From Myxococcales bacterium (GTDB taxonomy: Bacteria; Myxococcota_A; UBA9160; SMWR01), in NCBI GenBank assembly GCA_022571825.1, contig JACZXC010000238.1, positions 1 to 5,387 on the forward strand: 5,387 bases of DNA. Reading direction: 5' to 3'. This document shows, in pieces, positions 1 to 5,382 of this stretch. The notes below the pieces were generated by a model, which made no database searches, was not told the DNA's origin, and worked only from the letters and a program-made list of their open reading frames with translations. Positions within the stretch are counted from its first letter, which is position 1. Every line of letters begins with the position of its first letter. The position numbers were made by a program, and so were the translations under genes.

Positions 1-643
1 CGATCGCACCGAAAGCCTTGGCGGCGACGACCTCTTCGCGCAAGTACTGGTTCTCGAGAGCCAGGCGCTCGCGCAGCCGCTCGATCTCTTCGAACGCGCG
101 GGCGTTGGTGATCGCCGCCGTCGCGTGATCCGCGATGATCTGCAGCCACTCGAGCGCTTCGCCGTCGAAGGGCGCGCGTGTGAAGACCCCGAGCACGCCG
201 AGCACCTCGTCGCGGTAGGCAAGGGGCACACCGCCGAAGCCGCGGATCCCCTCTCGGCGGGCCCACTCCGGCCGCGCGATCCAATCTTGGTCTCGGTCGA
301 TCTCTTCGACTCTGATGGTCTCGCCCTTACCGACGAGACCGATCTTCCGAACCCCGAGCGGGAAGCGGCGGAAGTCGCCGTCGATCTTGCTCCAGTCCGC
401 GCCGGACTCGTTGGGATTGCCGGCGCTGGCCATCAGGTGCAGACACGGCACGTGCTGGACGCACTCGTCCCGCCGCGGACAGGCGTCACAGATGTCTCCG
501 GGCGCGATCAGCCAGACGCGGGCGAGGGCGACGTCGGGCTGAGCGGCCAGGCCGGTCACGATGTTCTGCAAGCAGGGGCCGCCGGATCGCTGTGCGGCGA
601 TCTCGAGAAGGAGGTCCTTGAGCCGGCGGTAGTGGGTCTCCAC
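1..643 (-). CDS. GAF-domain sigma-54-dependent transcriptional activator, N-terminal part (cut by left edge)
   Basis: My reading of the minus strand from a GTG at 643 is open for 214 codons to the window edge. Residues about 20-185 form a GAF sensor domain, with the typical end IRGFGGVPLAYRDEVLGVLGVF (about 133-154) and then DHATAAITNARAFEEIERL. A helical linker follows (ERLALENQYLREEVVAAKAFGAI, about 192-214). That linker normally leads straight into the AAA+ domain of FhlA/NifA-type enhancer-binding proteins, which here lies off-window, as would the Fis-type HTH. Within the GAF domain is a four-cysteine cluster, C52-x2-C55-x5-C61-x5-C67, with His64 and His69 nearby; it could bind metal or sense redox state (inference). 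The gene is divergent from the GST/reductase operon, which has a sigma-54 promoter, so it is the probable activator of that operon. The start is uncertain: GTG 643 has a weak GATGG upstream, and GTG 679 is also in frame. The ligand is unknown. Confidence 0.88.
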   Translation of the reverse strand, partial: METHYRRLKDLLLEIAAQRSGGPCLQNIVTGLAAQPDVALARVWLIAPGDICDACPRRDECVQHVPCLHLMASAGNPNESGADWSKIDGDFRRFPLGVRKIGLVGKGETIRVEEIDRDQDWIARPEWARREGIRGFGGVPLAYRDEVLGVLGVFTRAPFDGEALEWLQIIADHATAAITNARAFEEIERLRERLALENQYLREEVVAAKAFGAI

Positions 644-666
644 TGAGAAGCCATCGTCCCCGATAT

Positions 667-703
667 TTCGTTGTCGCACAACGAATATTCGTAGATCTAC
701 GAA
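667..703. promoter_or_regulatory. Paired palindromes, candidate upstream activator sites
   Basis: Two inverted repeats share the same half-sites, TTCGT and ACGAA. Site A is TTCGTTGTCGCACAACGAA (667-685), with 8-bp arms around CGC. Site B is TTCGTAGATCTACGAA (688-703), a perfect 16-bp palindrome. The inner halves also make a 12-bp palindrome, ACGAATATTCGT (681-692). The site centres are about 19.5 bp apart, close to two helical turns, so dimers would lie on one DNA face. They sit about 110-130 bp upstream of the predicted start of the divergent sigma-54 transcript, a normal distance for enhancer-binding protein sites. They also lie just upstream of the regulator's own start, so autoregulation is possible. 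Binding by the neighbouring regulator is inferred. Confidence 0.72.
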
Positions 704-737
704 GATCGGGGGAAGAGGAGGCACGCAAAAGAGGCGA

Positions 738-750
738 CAACTAGCTGATT
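738..750 (-). promoter_or_regulatory. IHF-like site between activator sites and promoter
   Basis: Read on the minus strand this is AATCAGCTAGTTG, which matches the IHF consensus WATCAANNNNTTR at every fixed position but one (G for the last A of the WATCAA block). It lies in the most AT-rich part of the intergenic region, between the palindromes and the -24/-12 promoter, where DNA bending normally helps the activator reach sigma-54 polymerase. A one-mismatch match to a degenerate motif can occur by chance, so position is the main support. Confidence 0.45.
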
Positions 751-778
751 TCAAAGGGATCGGGTGAGCATGACGGGA

Positions 779-794
779 TGGCATGCCGTCTGCT
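779..794 (+). promoter_or_regulatory. Sigma-54 (-24/-12) promoter of the GST/reductase operon
   Basis: TGGCATGCCGTCTGCT fits the sigma-54 consensus TGGCAYG-N4-YTGCW. The invariant GG (780-781) and GC (792-793) are separated by exactly 10 bp. Transcription would begin about 12 bp after the GC, near 804, giving a leader of roughly 28 nt before the ATG at 832. A divergent sigma-54 activator gene and upstream palindromes support the call. Confidence 0.8.
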
Positions 795-818
795 TTAGAG
801 ACGGACACCCACCAACCC

Positions 819-825
819 AAGGAGA
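819..825 (+). promoter_or_regulatory. Ribosome binding site fixing the first GST start
   Basis: AAGGAGA lies 6 nt before the ATG at 832. It selects this frame over the overlapping frame that opens with an ATG at 783, which sits inside the sigma-54 promoter and therefore upstream of the predicted transcript start. Confidence 0.8.
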
Positions 826-831
826 ACCAGC

Positions 832-1434
832 ATGATCCGTCTCTACGACTTCGAGCTTTCAGGCAACGCCCACAAGATCCGCAACCAGCTCTCGCTGCTC
901 GCCCTCCCCTACGAGCGGGTGGTCGTCGACCTGGTCGCAGGAGAGCAGCGCGAGCCCGAGTTCCTCGCCATCAATCCATTCGGGAAGGTGCCCGTCCTCG
1001 TCGACGCGGATGTCGTCCTGCGCGACTCGAGCGCGATCCTGGTCTACCTCGGTCGCAAGTACGGGCGCGGCGAGTGGCTCCCCGTCGACGCGGAGGGCGA
1101 GGCGCGGGTGCAGGAGTGGCTCGCGATCGCCACGGACGAGGTTGCGAACGGACCTGGCTTCGCGCGGCTCATCCAGGTGTTCGGCGCTGCCGGCGACATC
1201 GACGACGCCCGGGAGAAGTCCCACGCCCTGCTCGACCGCTTCGAGGATCACCTCACCGAGAGCACCTTCCTGGCGAGCGAACAGCCCACCATCGCCGACG
1301 TCGCCAACTACAGTTACGTGGTGCTGGCTCCGGACGGCGGCGTCTCCCTCGACGCCTACCCGGCCGTTCGCGCGTGGCTCGAGCGGATCGAGAAGCTCCC
1401 GGGCTTCGAGCCCGCTCCCGTGAAGCCCGAGTAG
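832..1434 (+). CDS. Glutathione S-transferase family protein, complete
   Basis: This 200-residue cytosolic protein has the normal length and two-domain plan of a bacterial GST. The thioredoxin-fold domain (about 1-75) begins MIRLYDFELSGNAHKIR, and Ser10 is a plausible glutathione-activating residue. It contains NPFGKVPVL with the cis-Pro at Pro54, and DSSAILVYL, where Asp65-Ser66 would hold the gamma-glutamyl group. The helical domain (about 88-190) has the N-capping motif T153-I-A-D156. Near its end is SLDAYPAVRAWLERIEKLPGF, a typical GST C-terminal pattern. It is the first gene after the sigma-54 promoter and ends 4 nt before the next start. Expected activity is conjugation of glutathione to, or glutathione-dependent reduction of, an electrophile or peroxide. 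The substrate cannot be predicted. Confidence 0.93.
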   Translation: MIRLYDFELSGNAHKIRNQLSLLALPYERVVVDLVAGEQREPEFLAINPFGKVPVLVDADVVLRDSSAILVYLGRKYGRGEWLPVDAEGEARVQEWLAIATDEVANGPGFARLIQVFGAAGDIDDAREKSHALLDRFEDHLTESTFLASEQPTIADVANYSYVVLAPDGGVSLDAYPAVRAWLERIEKLPGFEPAPVKPE

Positions 1435-1438
1435 ACCG

Positions 1439-1681
1439 ATGATCGACCTGTACAGCTGGCACACGTCGAACGGACGAAAGGTCTCGATCGCACTCGAAGA
1501 GCTCGAGATCCGGTACCGCGTCTTCCCGGTCGACATCACCCAGGGCGAGCAGAAGGAGCGCGCGTTCCTCGAGGTCAGCCCGAACGGGAAGATCCCCGCC
1601 ATCGTGGATCGCGATGGCGGGGATCGCATCCGCGTCCCCGAGAACGACGATCCGATCCCGCTTCCGGGCGGAAGGAGCTGA
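1439..1681 (+). CDS. Truncated GST: N-terminal thioredoxin-fold stub of a YghU/YfcG-like protein
   Basis: The 80-residue frame opens like nu-class GSTs (YghU/YfcG type), with MIDLYSWHTSNGRKVSIALEE and later SPNGKIPAIVDRDG (about residues 48-61, with the cis-Pro in KIPAI). Family members run to 200 residues or more. Here recognisable homology stops at DRDG, and the tail (DRIRVPENDDPIPLPGGRS) only faintly echoes the usual VFESGAILIYL segment. The last part of the thioredoxin fold and the whole helical domain are missing, so normal GST activity is unlikely. It starts 4 nt after the upstream stop without a clear ribosome site (possible translational coupling) and ends 3 nt before the next start. 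Its 3' end supplies the ribosome site of the reductase gene, which may be why the stub persists. It is either a decaying remnant or a minimal retained domain; I favour the remnant. Confidence 0.7.
   Translation: MIDLYSWHTSNGRKVSIALEELEIRYRVFPVDITQGEQKERAFLEVSPNGKIPAIVDRDGGDRIRVPENDDPIPLPGGRS
1591..1625. repeat. Perfect 14-bp inverted repeat with 7-nt loop
   Basis: GATCCCCGCCATCG (1591-1604) is followed by TGGATCG and then CGATGGCGGGGATC (1612-1625), an exact reverse complement. The stem is GC-rich and would be stable in DNA or mRNA. It lies inside the truncated GST frame, where homology to the family breaks off. No T-run follows, so it is not an intrinsic terminator. It could mark a rearrangement point or act as an internal mRNA stem-loop in the operon. 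Confidence 0.85.
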
Positions 1682-1684
1682 ACC

Positions 1685-3325
1685 ATGGCCATCTCCGAAG
1701 CCGCCCGAGTCGAATCTCCGTTTCACGAAGGCGAGCAGCGGGTTCAGGAGCGACTGGGCGTACGTGAGAAAATCGAGCCCTGGGCGCGAAAGGTCGTTCG
1801 TGCCTACCTGCCCCATGAGCACCGTGAATTCTACCAGTCGCTTCCCTTCCTGGTGGCCGCCGCCCGCGACGAGCGCGGACGTCCGTGGGCGACCGTGCTG
1901 TCCGGCGCGCCGGGCTTCATCGAGTCTCCGGACGACACCACCCTCGCGATCGGCGCCCGGCCCGTCGCAGGCGACGCGCTCGAGCACGCCTTCACCCCGA
2001 ACGCCGACGTCGGCTTCCTGGGAATCGAGCTCGAGCACGCCCGCCGCAACCGCGTCAACGGGCGGGTGCAGGACGCGAGCCCCGGCGGCTTCACATTCCA
2101 CACCGATCAGACCTTCGGCAACTGCCCCCAGTACATCCACGACCGGCGCTGGCAGATGGTCGAGCCGGACCCGGCACCGAGACGGGTCCGATCGACGCTC
2201 TCGAAGGATGCGCGTCGGCTGATCGAGAACGCCGACACCTTCTTCATCGCCAGCGGCCACCGGGGCGAGGGCAAGAGCCCGACCTTCGGGATGGACGCGT
2301 CGCACCGGGGCGGCGAGGCTGGATTTGTACACGTGTTGGGCGAGCGTCATCTCGTCTTTCCCGACTACCAGGGCAACAACCACTTCAATACGATCGGCAA
2401 CCTGATGCTGGACCCCCGAGCCGGCTTCCTCTTCGTGGACTTCGAGACGGGCAGTCTGCTGCAGCTCACGGGAACCGCGACGATCGATTGGGAGTCGGAT
2501 GAGCTGAAGCGCTTCCCCGGAGCCCGACGGCTGGTTCACCTGGAGATCGAAGAGACAATTGAGCTCGACGGGGCGCTGCCGATTCGCTGGCAGGTTCCAC
2601 AGCAGGAGTGGACTGCTCTAGCGGTCGTCGAGAAGGTACACGAGAGCGCAGACGTGACGTCCTTCCTCTTCGAACCCGTGGACGGCTCGACGCCGCCGAC
2701 CTTCGTGGCGGGCAATCACCTGCCGATCCGCCTCTCGATTCCGGGCCAGCCGGATGCGGTTGCGCGCACCTACTCGCTCTCGGTGGGTCCCGGCGCTCCG
2801 CACTACCGCATCAGCGTCAAACGCGAAGAGCTGGGCCTGGCGTCCCGGTACCTGCACGACGCGATCGACGTCGGCCACGTCGTCGAGGCGCGCGCGCCGC
2901 GCGGCGACTTCACGCTTCCGAACCAGCCGGAGCGCCCCATCGCCCTGGTGAGTGCGGGGGTGGGTGTCACGCCGATGGTCAGCATGCTCCAGGCCCTGAC
3001 CGAGCGGAACGACCCGACGCCCGTCTGGTTCGTGCACGGCGCGCGGGACGCGGAACACCATCCGCTTCGCCGCGAGGTCGAAGCGCTGGTCGACGCGAAC
3101 CCTCGTGCCACCCTGCACGTCTCCTATACCCGTCCGCACCGGCAGAACCATCGCGCCTCCACAGCCAGCGCGGGCCGGATCGACGCGGAACGGCTCTCGC
3201 AGCTGATTCCCGATCTCGAGGCCGACTTCTACCTGTGCGGTCCCCCGCAATTCCTCGCCGACCTCCAGTCGGGCCTCGAGGCACGTGGGGTTCCCCAGGA
3301 TCGGATCCACAGCGAATCGTTCTGA
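1685..3325 (+). CDS. PNPOx-like FMN domain fused to FAD/NAD(P)H ferredoxin-reductase module
   Basis: This 546-residue cytosolic flavoprotein has an N-terminal pyridoxamine-phosphate-oxidase-like split barrel (about 1-310). Its markers are PFLVAAARDERGRPW (about 54-68), NADTFFIASGH (182-192), SHRGGEAGFV (206-215) and NNHFNTIGNLMLDPRAGFLF (231-250), typical of FMN-binding PNPOx relatives. The C-terminal half resembles the reductase of flavohemoglobins. It has the FAD motif R361-TYSLS, then ISVKREELGLASRYLH, RGDFTLP, the NAD(P)-binding GVGVTPM (425-431), CGPPQF (518-523) and a terminal ESF. Electrons should pass from NAD(P)H to FAD and then to the FMN domain or a partner; the acceptor is unknown. 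The protein stops right after ESF, so the plant-type 2Fe-2S domain that often follows such modules is absent. The start is set by GGAAGGAG at 1670-1677, 7 nt upstream. It is the main catalytic gene of the operon, with a DUF1348 gene 25 nt downstream. Confidence 0.9.
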   Translation: MAISEAARVESPFHEGEQRVQERLGVREKIEPWARKVVRAYLPHEHREFYQSLPFLVAAARDERGRPWATVLSGAPGFIESPDDTTLAIGARPVAGDALEHAFTPNADVGFLGIELEHARRNRVNGRVQDASPGGFTFHTDQTFGNCPQYIHDRRWQMVEPDPAPRRVRSTLSKDARRLIENADTFFIASGHRGEGKSPTFGMDASHRGGEAGFVHVLGERHLVFPDYQGNNHFNTIGNLMLDPRAGFLFVDFETGSLLQLTGTATIDWESDELKRFPGARRLVHLEIEETIELDGALPIRWQVPQQEWTALAVVEKVHESADVTSFLFEPVDGSTPPTFVAGNHLPIRLSIPGQPDAVARTYSLSVGPGAPHYRISVKREELGLASRYLHDAIDVGHVVEARAPRGDFTLPNQPERPIALVSAGVGVTPMVSMLQALTERNDPTPVWFVHGARDAEHHPLRREVEALVDANPRATLHVSYTRPHRQNHRASTASAGRIDAERLSQLIPDLEADFYLCGPPQFLADLQSGLEARGVPQDRIHSESF

Positions 3326-3337
3326 GCTTGAAGCACC

Positions 3338-3345
3338 GAAAGGAG
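3338..3345 (+). promoter_or_regulatory. Ribosome binding site fixing the DUF1348 start at 3351
   Basis: GAAAGGAG lies 5 nt before the ATG at 3351. This rules out the longer in-frame start at 3285, which would overlap the end of the reductase gene and add residues with no family resemblance. Confidence 0.82.
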
Positions 3346-3350
3346 CAGCC

Positions 3351-3785
3351 ATGACCCACCCCACCGACATCCGACCTCCCTTCGACGAGGTCACGGCACG
3401 CGCCAAGGTCCAGGCGGCGGAAGACGCCTGGAACTCCCGAAATCCCGAGCGCGTGGCCCTGGCCTACACGCCGGCCTCCGAGTGGCGCAACCGCGACGAG
3501 TTCTTTGCGGGACGGGACGCCATCCGCACCTTCCTGGCGCACAAGTGGTCCCGCGAGCTCGACTATCGGCTCATGAAGGAGCTCTGGGCGTACACGGGGA
3601 ACCGCATCTCGGTTCGCTTCGAGTACGAGTGGCACGACGCAGAGGGCGAGTGGCACCGCACCTACGGCAACGAACATTGGGAGTTCGACGACGACGGGCT
3701 GATGCGCCGCCGAGACATGAGCGCCAACGACACCCCGATCCGAAAAGAGGAAAGACGCATCTCCCCGGCCTCCCGTCCGCTGTAG
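3351..3785 (+). CDS. DUF1348 / NTF2-like (SnoaL-type fold) small protein, altered C-terminus
   Basis: This 144-residue protein matches the DUF1348 'nuclear transport factor 2-like' family almost throughout. Recognisable blocks are KVQAAEDAWNSRNPERVALAYT (19-40), WRNRDEFFAGRDAIRTFL (45-62), the KWSRELDYRL-KELWAYTGNRISVRFEYEWHD stretch (about 64-95), and YGNEHWEFDDDGLMRRR. The NTF2 cone fold forms a pocket for small hydrophobic ligands or a catalytic site. The exact role of this family is not established as far as I know, but members often sit beside oxidoreductases. After PIRKEERR, the usual tail (as I recall, an FHWP...RRPDDHPGL type ending) is replaced by ISPASRPL and a stop, next to a broken ureG. 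The C-terminus was therefore probably lost at a rearrangement junction. It is the fourth gene of the operon, with its own strong ribosome site. Confidence 0.87.
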   Translation: MTHPTDIRPPFDEVTARAKVQAAEDAWNSRNPERVALAYTPASEWRNRDEFFAGRDAIRTFLAHKWSRELDYRLMKELWAYTGNRISVRFEYEWHDAEGEWHRTYGNEHWEFDDDGLMRRRDMSANDTPIRKEERRISPASRPL

Positions 3786-3795
3786 CATCGAGGCG

Positions 3796-4164
3796 GTGGC
3801 CGAGATTCGATCTGAACTTTGCCAGCGCCATCCGAGCCTCGACCTGGTCCTGATCGAGAGCGGTGGAGACAACCTCGCCGCCACCTTCAGCCCGGAACTC
3901 GCCGACCTGACGATCTACGTGATCGACGTCGCCGCCGGGGACAAGATCCCGCGCAAAGGCGGCCCGGGCATCACGCGTTCCGATCTCCTCGTCATCAACA
4001 AGATCGACCTCGCGCCCCACGTCGGCGCGTCCCTCGAGGTGATGGCCCGCGATGCGCGCCGAATGCGCGGCGAACGCCCGTTCGTGTTCACGAATCTGAA
4101 GGAGGGGAAGGGCCTCGACGAGGTCGTCGCCTTCATTCGGAGCGAGGGCTTCTTCGCCGACTGA
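3796..4164 (+). pseudogene. ureG: 5'-truncated ureG remnant (urease accessory GTPase, C-terminal part)
   Basis: The 122-codon frame from a GTG at 3796 matches the C-terminal 60% of UreG, the GTPase that delivers nickel to urease. Clear segments are LDLVLIESGGDNLAATFSPELADLTIYVIDVA (15-46), KIPRKGGPGITRSDLLVINKIDLAP (50-74, with the guanine-specificity motif N68-K-I-D71) and VGASLEVM (76-83), then RMRGERPFVFTNLKEGKGLDEVVAFI. Full UreG is about 200 residues. The P-loop (GSGKT) and the metal-binding Cys-Pro-His motif, both N-terminal, are absent, so it cannot work as a nickel-loading GTPase. The frame stays open upstream into the end of the DUF1348 gene (GTG is preceded by CSIEA, still UreG-like), so the start is nominal. 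There is no convincing ribosome site. No other urease genes are in the window. The remaining sequence is well conserved, which suggests a recent break or an assembly join. Confidence 0.88.
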
Positions 4165-4167
4165 CGG

Positions 4168-5382
4168 TCAGTCCCGGTCGAGGGGCACGACGCGGACGCC
4201 GTCCTCGACCCGGTCGCTCGGGTACAGGATCACGGTGTCGCCAGCCTCGAGTCCGGCGCGGATTTCGGCGTCGAACTCGCCCATCTGCCCGACTTCAACC
4301 GGACGGAGGCGCGCCCGGCGGCCTTCCAGGACGAAGACGGTCCACTCCGCGCCGCGTCGGAACAACGCACTCGATGGGATCTGCAGCACGTCACTGGCCT
4401 CCCAGACCACGATCCGCACCTCCACGCGGTAACCGTCGCCCAGGGCGGTGGCCGGATCGAGGAACTCGCCGATCACGTTGACGCGTTGCTCCTCCACCCC
4501 GAGGGCGGAGACCTTCGTGAAGCCCGAGGGCTCCACCCTGCGCACGCGTCCGCGAAGGGGCCGATCCCCTCCCCACCCCTCGATGTCGATCGACGCGCCC
4601 GGCCGGATCCGCACCGCGTCGCTCGACAACACGTCCACCACGATCTCGAGGGATTCCGGATCCCCCACTTCGAGGAGTGGTGTGCCCGCCGTCACGATGC
4701 GCTCGCTCTTCTCCAGAACTCGCAGCACACGCCCTGCGATGGGCGAGTGCACCGCGACGCAGTGACTGGGTCGCTCGCAGGCGCCGTCTCGCCCGGGATC
4801 GACGAGCGCAGGTCGCTCCGCGGAGAGCAGCGCTGCCCGGGCGGCCTCGACCTCCTGGTCGGCGGCGCGGGCAGCGAAGCGCGCCGAGTCGTACTCCTTC
4901 TCCCGGCTGACCTCGTCGAGGCGGGTGTTCTCGAGTTGCTCGGTCGAGAGCGTGCCCGCCTCCCGCAGCTGGTCGGCGCGCTGGGTGGCGCGCCGCGCCT
5001 GGTCGAGCCCCGCGCGGGTGAGGGCGATCTGGGAATCCGCAGCGCGCTTGTTCGCCTCTGCTCCCTCGAGTCGCGCCCGAGCGCTGGCGAAGGCGCGGGG
5101 TCCGAGGGGGACGGGCACGATCTGGGCCAGCAGAGCGCCGGGTTCGATCGGATCGCCCTCGTCGAGTTCGATGCGGAGCAGGCGTCCCGTCGTCGGCGCA
5201 GCCATCACGAAACGCTCCCGCACGCGCGTTTCGCCCTCCTCGTCGACGGTCACCCGCAGGGGACCGCGCGCCGCGCGGGCGACGTCCACCGGTAGGGGCG
5301 CCGGCCGGAACGCCAGGGTGAGGACGCCGGCGGCGACGGCGACGAAGACGCCCCAACGGACGGCGCGCGGCACCTGGTTCAA
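4168..5382 (-). CDS. HlyD/AcrA-family periplasmic adaptor (membrane-fusion protein), start near window edge
   Basis: About 404 residues. An N-terminal membrane anchor or signal (about 8-25, RWGVFVAVAAGVLTLAF) precedes the first half of the lipoyl/barrel-sandwich domain (about 38-90, GPLRVTVDEEGETRVRERF and APTTGRLLRIELDEGDPI). A long alpha-helical hairpin follows (about 97-190), with the tip at LREAGTLSTEQLEN (139-152), the place where such adaptors meet an outer-membrane channel. The second lipoyl half is VHSPIAGRVLRVLEKSERIVTAGTPLLEVGD (211-241). Beta-barrel and membrane-proximal domains complete it. It would link an inner-membrane transporter to an outer-membrane duct for export; the cargo is unknown. 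A Cys pair (C202, C208) between hairpin and lipoyl half could form a periplasmic disulfide. TTG 5382 is a possible start and GTG 5373 another, but the frame is open to the edge, so the true start may be outside. The stop is 3 bp from the ureG-remnant stop, in convergent orientation. Confidence 0.92.
   Translation of the reverse strand: MNQVPRAVRWGVFVAVAAGVLTLAFRPAPLPVDVARAARGPLRVTVDEEGETRVRERFVMAAPTTGRLLRIELDEGDPIEPGALLAQIVPVPLGPRAFASARARLEGAEANKRAADSQIALTRAGLDQARRATQRADQLREAGTLSTEQLENTRLDEVSREKEYDSARFAARAADQEVEAARAALLSAERPALVDPGRDGACERPSHCVAVHSPIAGRVLRVLEKSERIVTAGTPLLEVGDPESLEIVVDVLSSDAVRIRPGASIDIEGWGGDRPLRGRVRRVEPSGFTKVSALGVEEQRVNVIGEFLDPATALGDGYRVEVRIVVWEASDVLQIPSSALFRRGAEWTVFVLEGRRARLRPVEVGQMGEFDAEIRAGLEAGDTVILYPSDRVEDGVRVVPLDRD

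Noticed and set aside
1..643. Identification of the regulator as NorR
   Set aside because: The flavohemoglobin-like reductase suggested NO control, but the palindromes do not fit the GT-N7-AC NorR site, the GAF Cys cluster is not a NorR feature I know, and the AAA+ domain is not in view.
125..646. 173-codon plus-strand frame over the regulator
   Set aside because: It is antisense to a clear GAF-domain frame, has no family resemblance, and arises from GC-rich codon bias.
652..654. ATG on the minus strand as start of the regulator
   Set aside because: It is out of frame with the GAF domain (it reads MASQWRP); the in-frame choices are GTG 643 or GTG 679.
783..1442. 219-codon plus-strand frame overlapping the first GST
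   Set aside because: It is an Arg/Ala-rich shadow frame whose ATG lies within the sigma-54 promoter; the GST frame has the ribosome site and the family motifs.
1591..1625. Hairpin as an intrinsic terminator
   Set aside because: It has no T-run on either side, and the operon clearly continues downstream with tight spacing.
1253..2539. 428-codon minus-strand frame
   Set aside because: It is long but antisense to the GST and reductase genes, both of which have strong family motifs; its translation shows no recognisable domain.
2979..3884. 301-codon minus-strand frame
   Set aside because: It is antisense to the reductase, DUF1348 and ureG frames and low in complexity.
4161..4171. CTGACGGTCAG mini-palindrome between the convergent stops as a terminator
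   Set aside because: Arms are only 5 bp, there is no T-run, and it overlaps both stop codons; too weak to call.
4486..5295. 269-codon plus-strand frame
   Set aside because: It is the shadow of the adaptor gene on the opposite strand; the adaptor shows the full domain order of its family.
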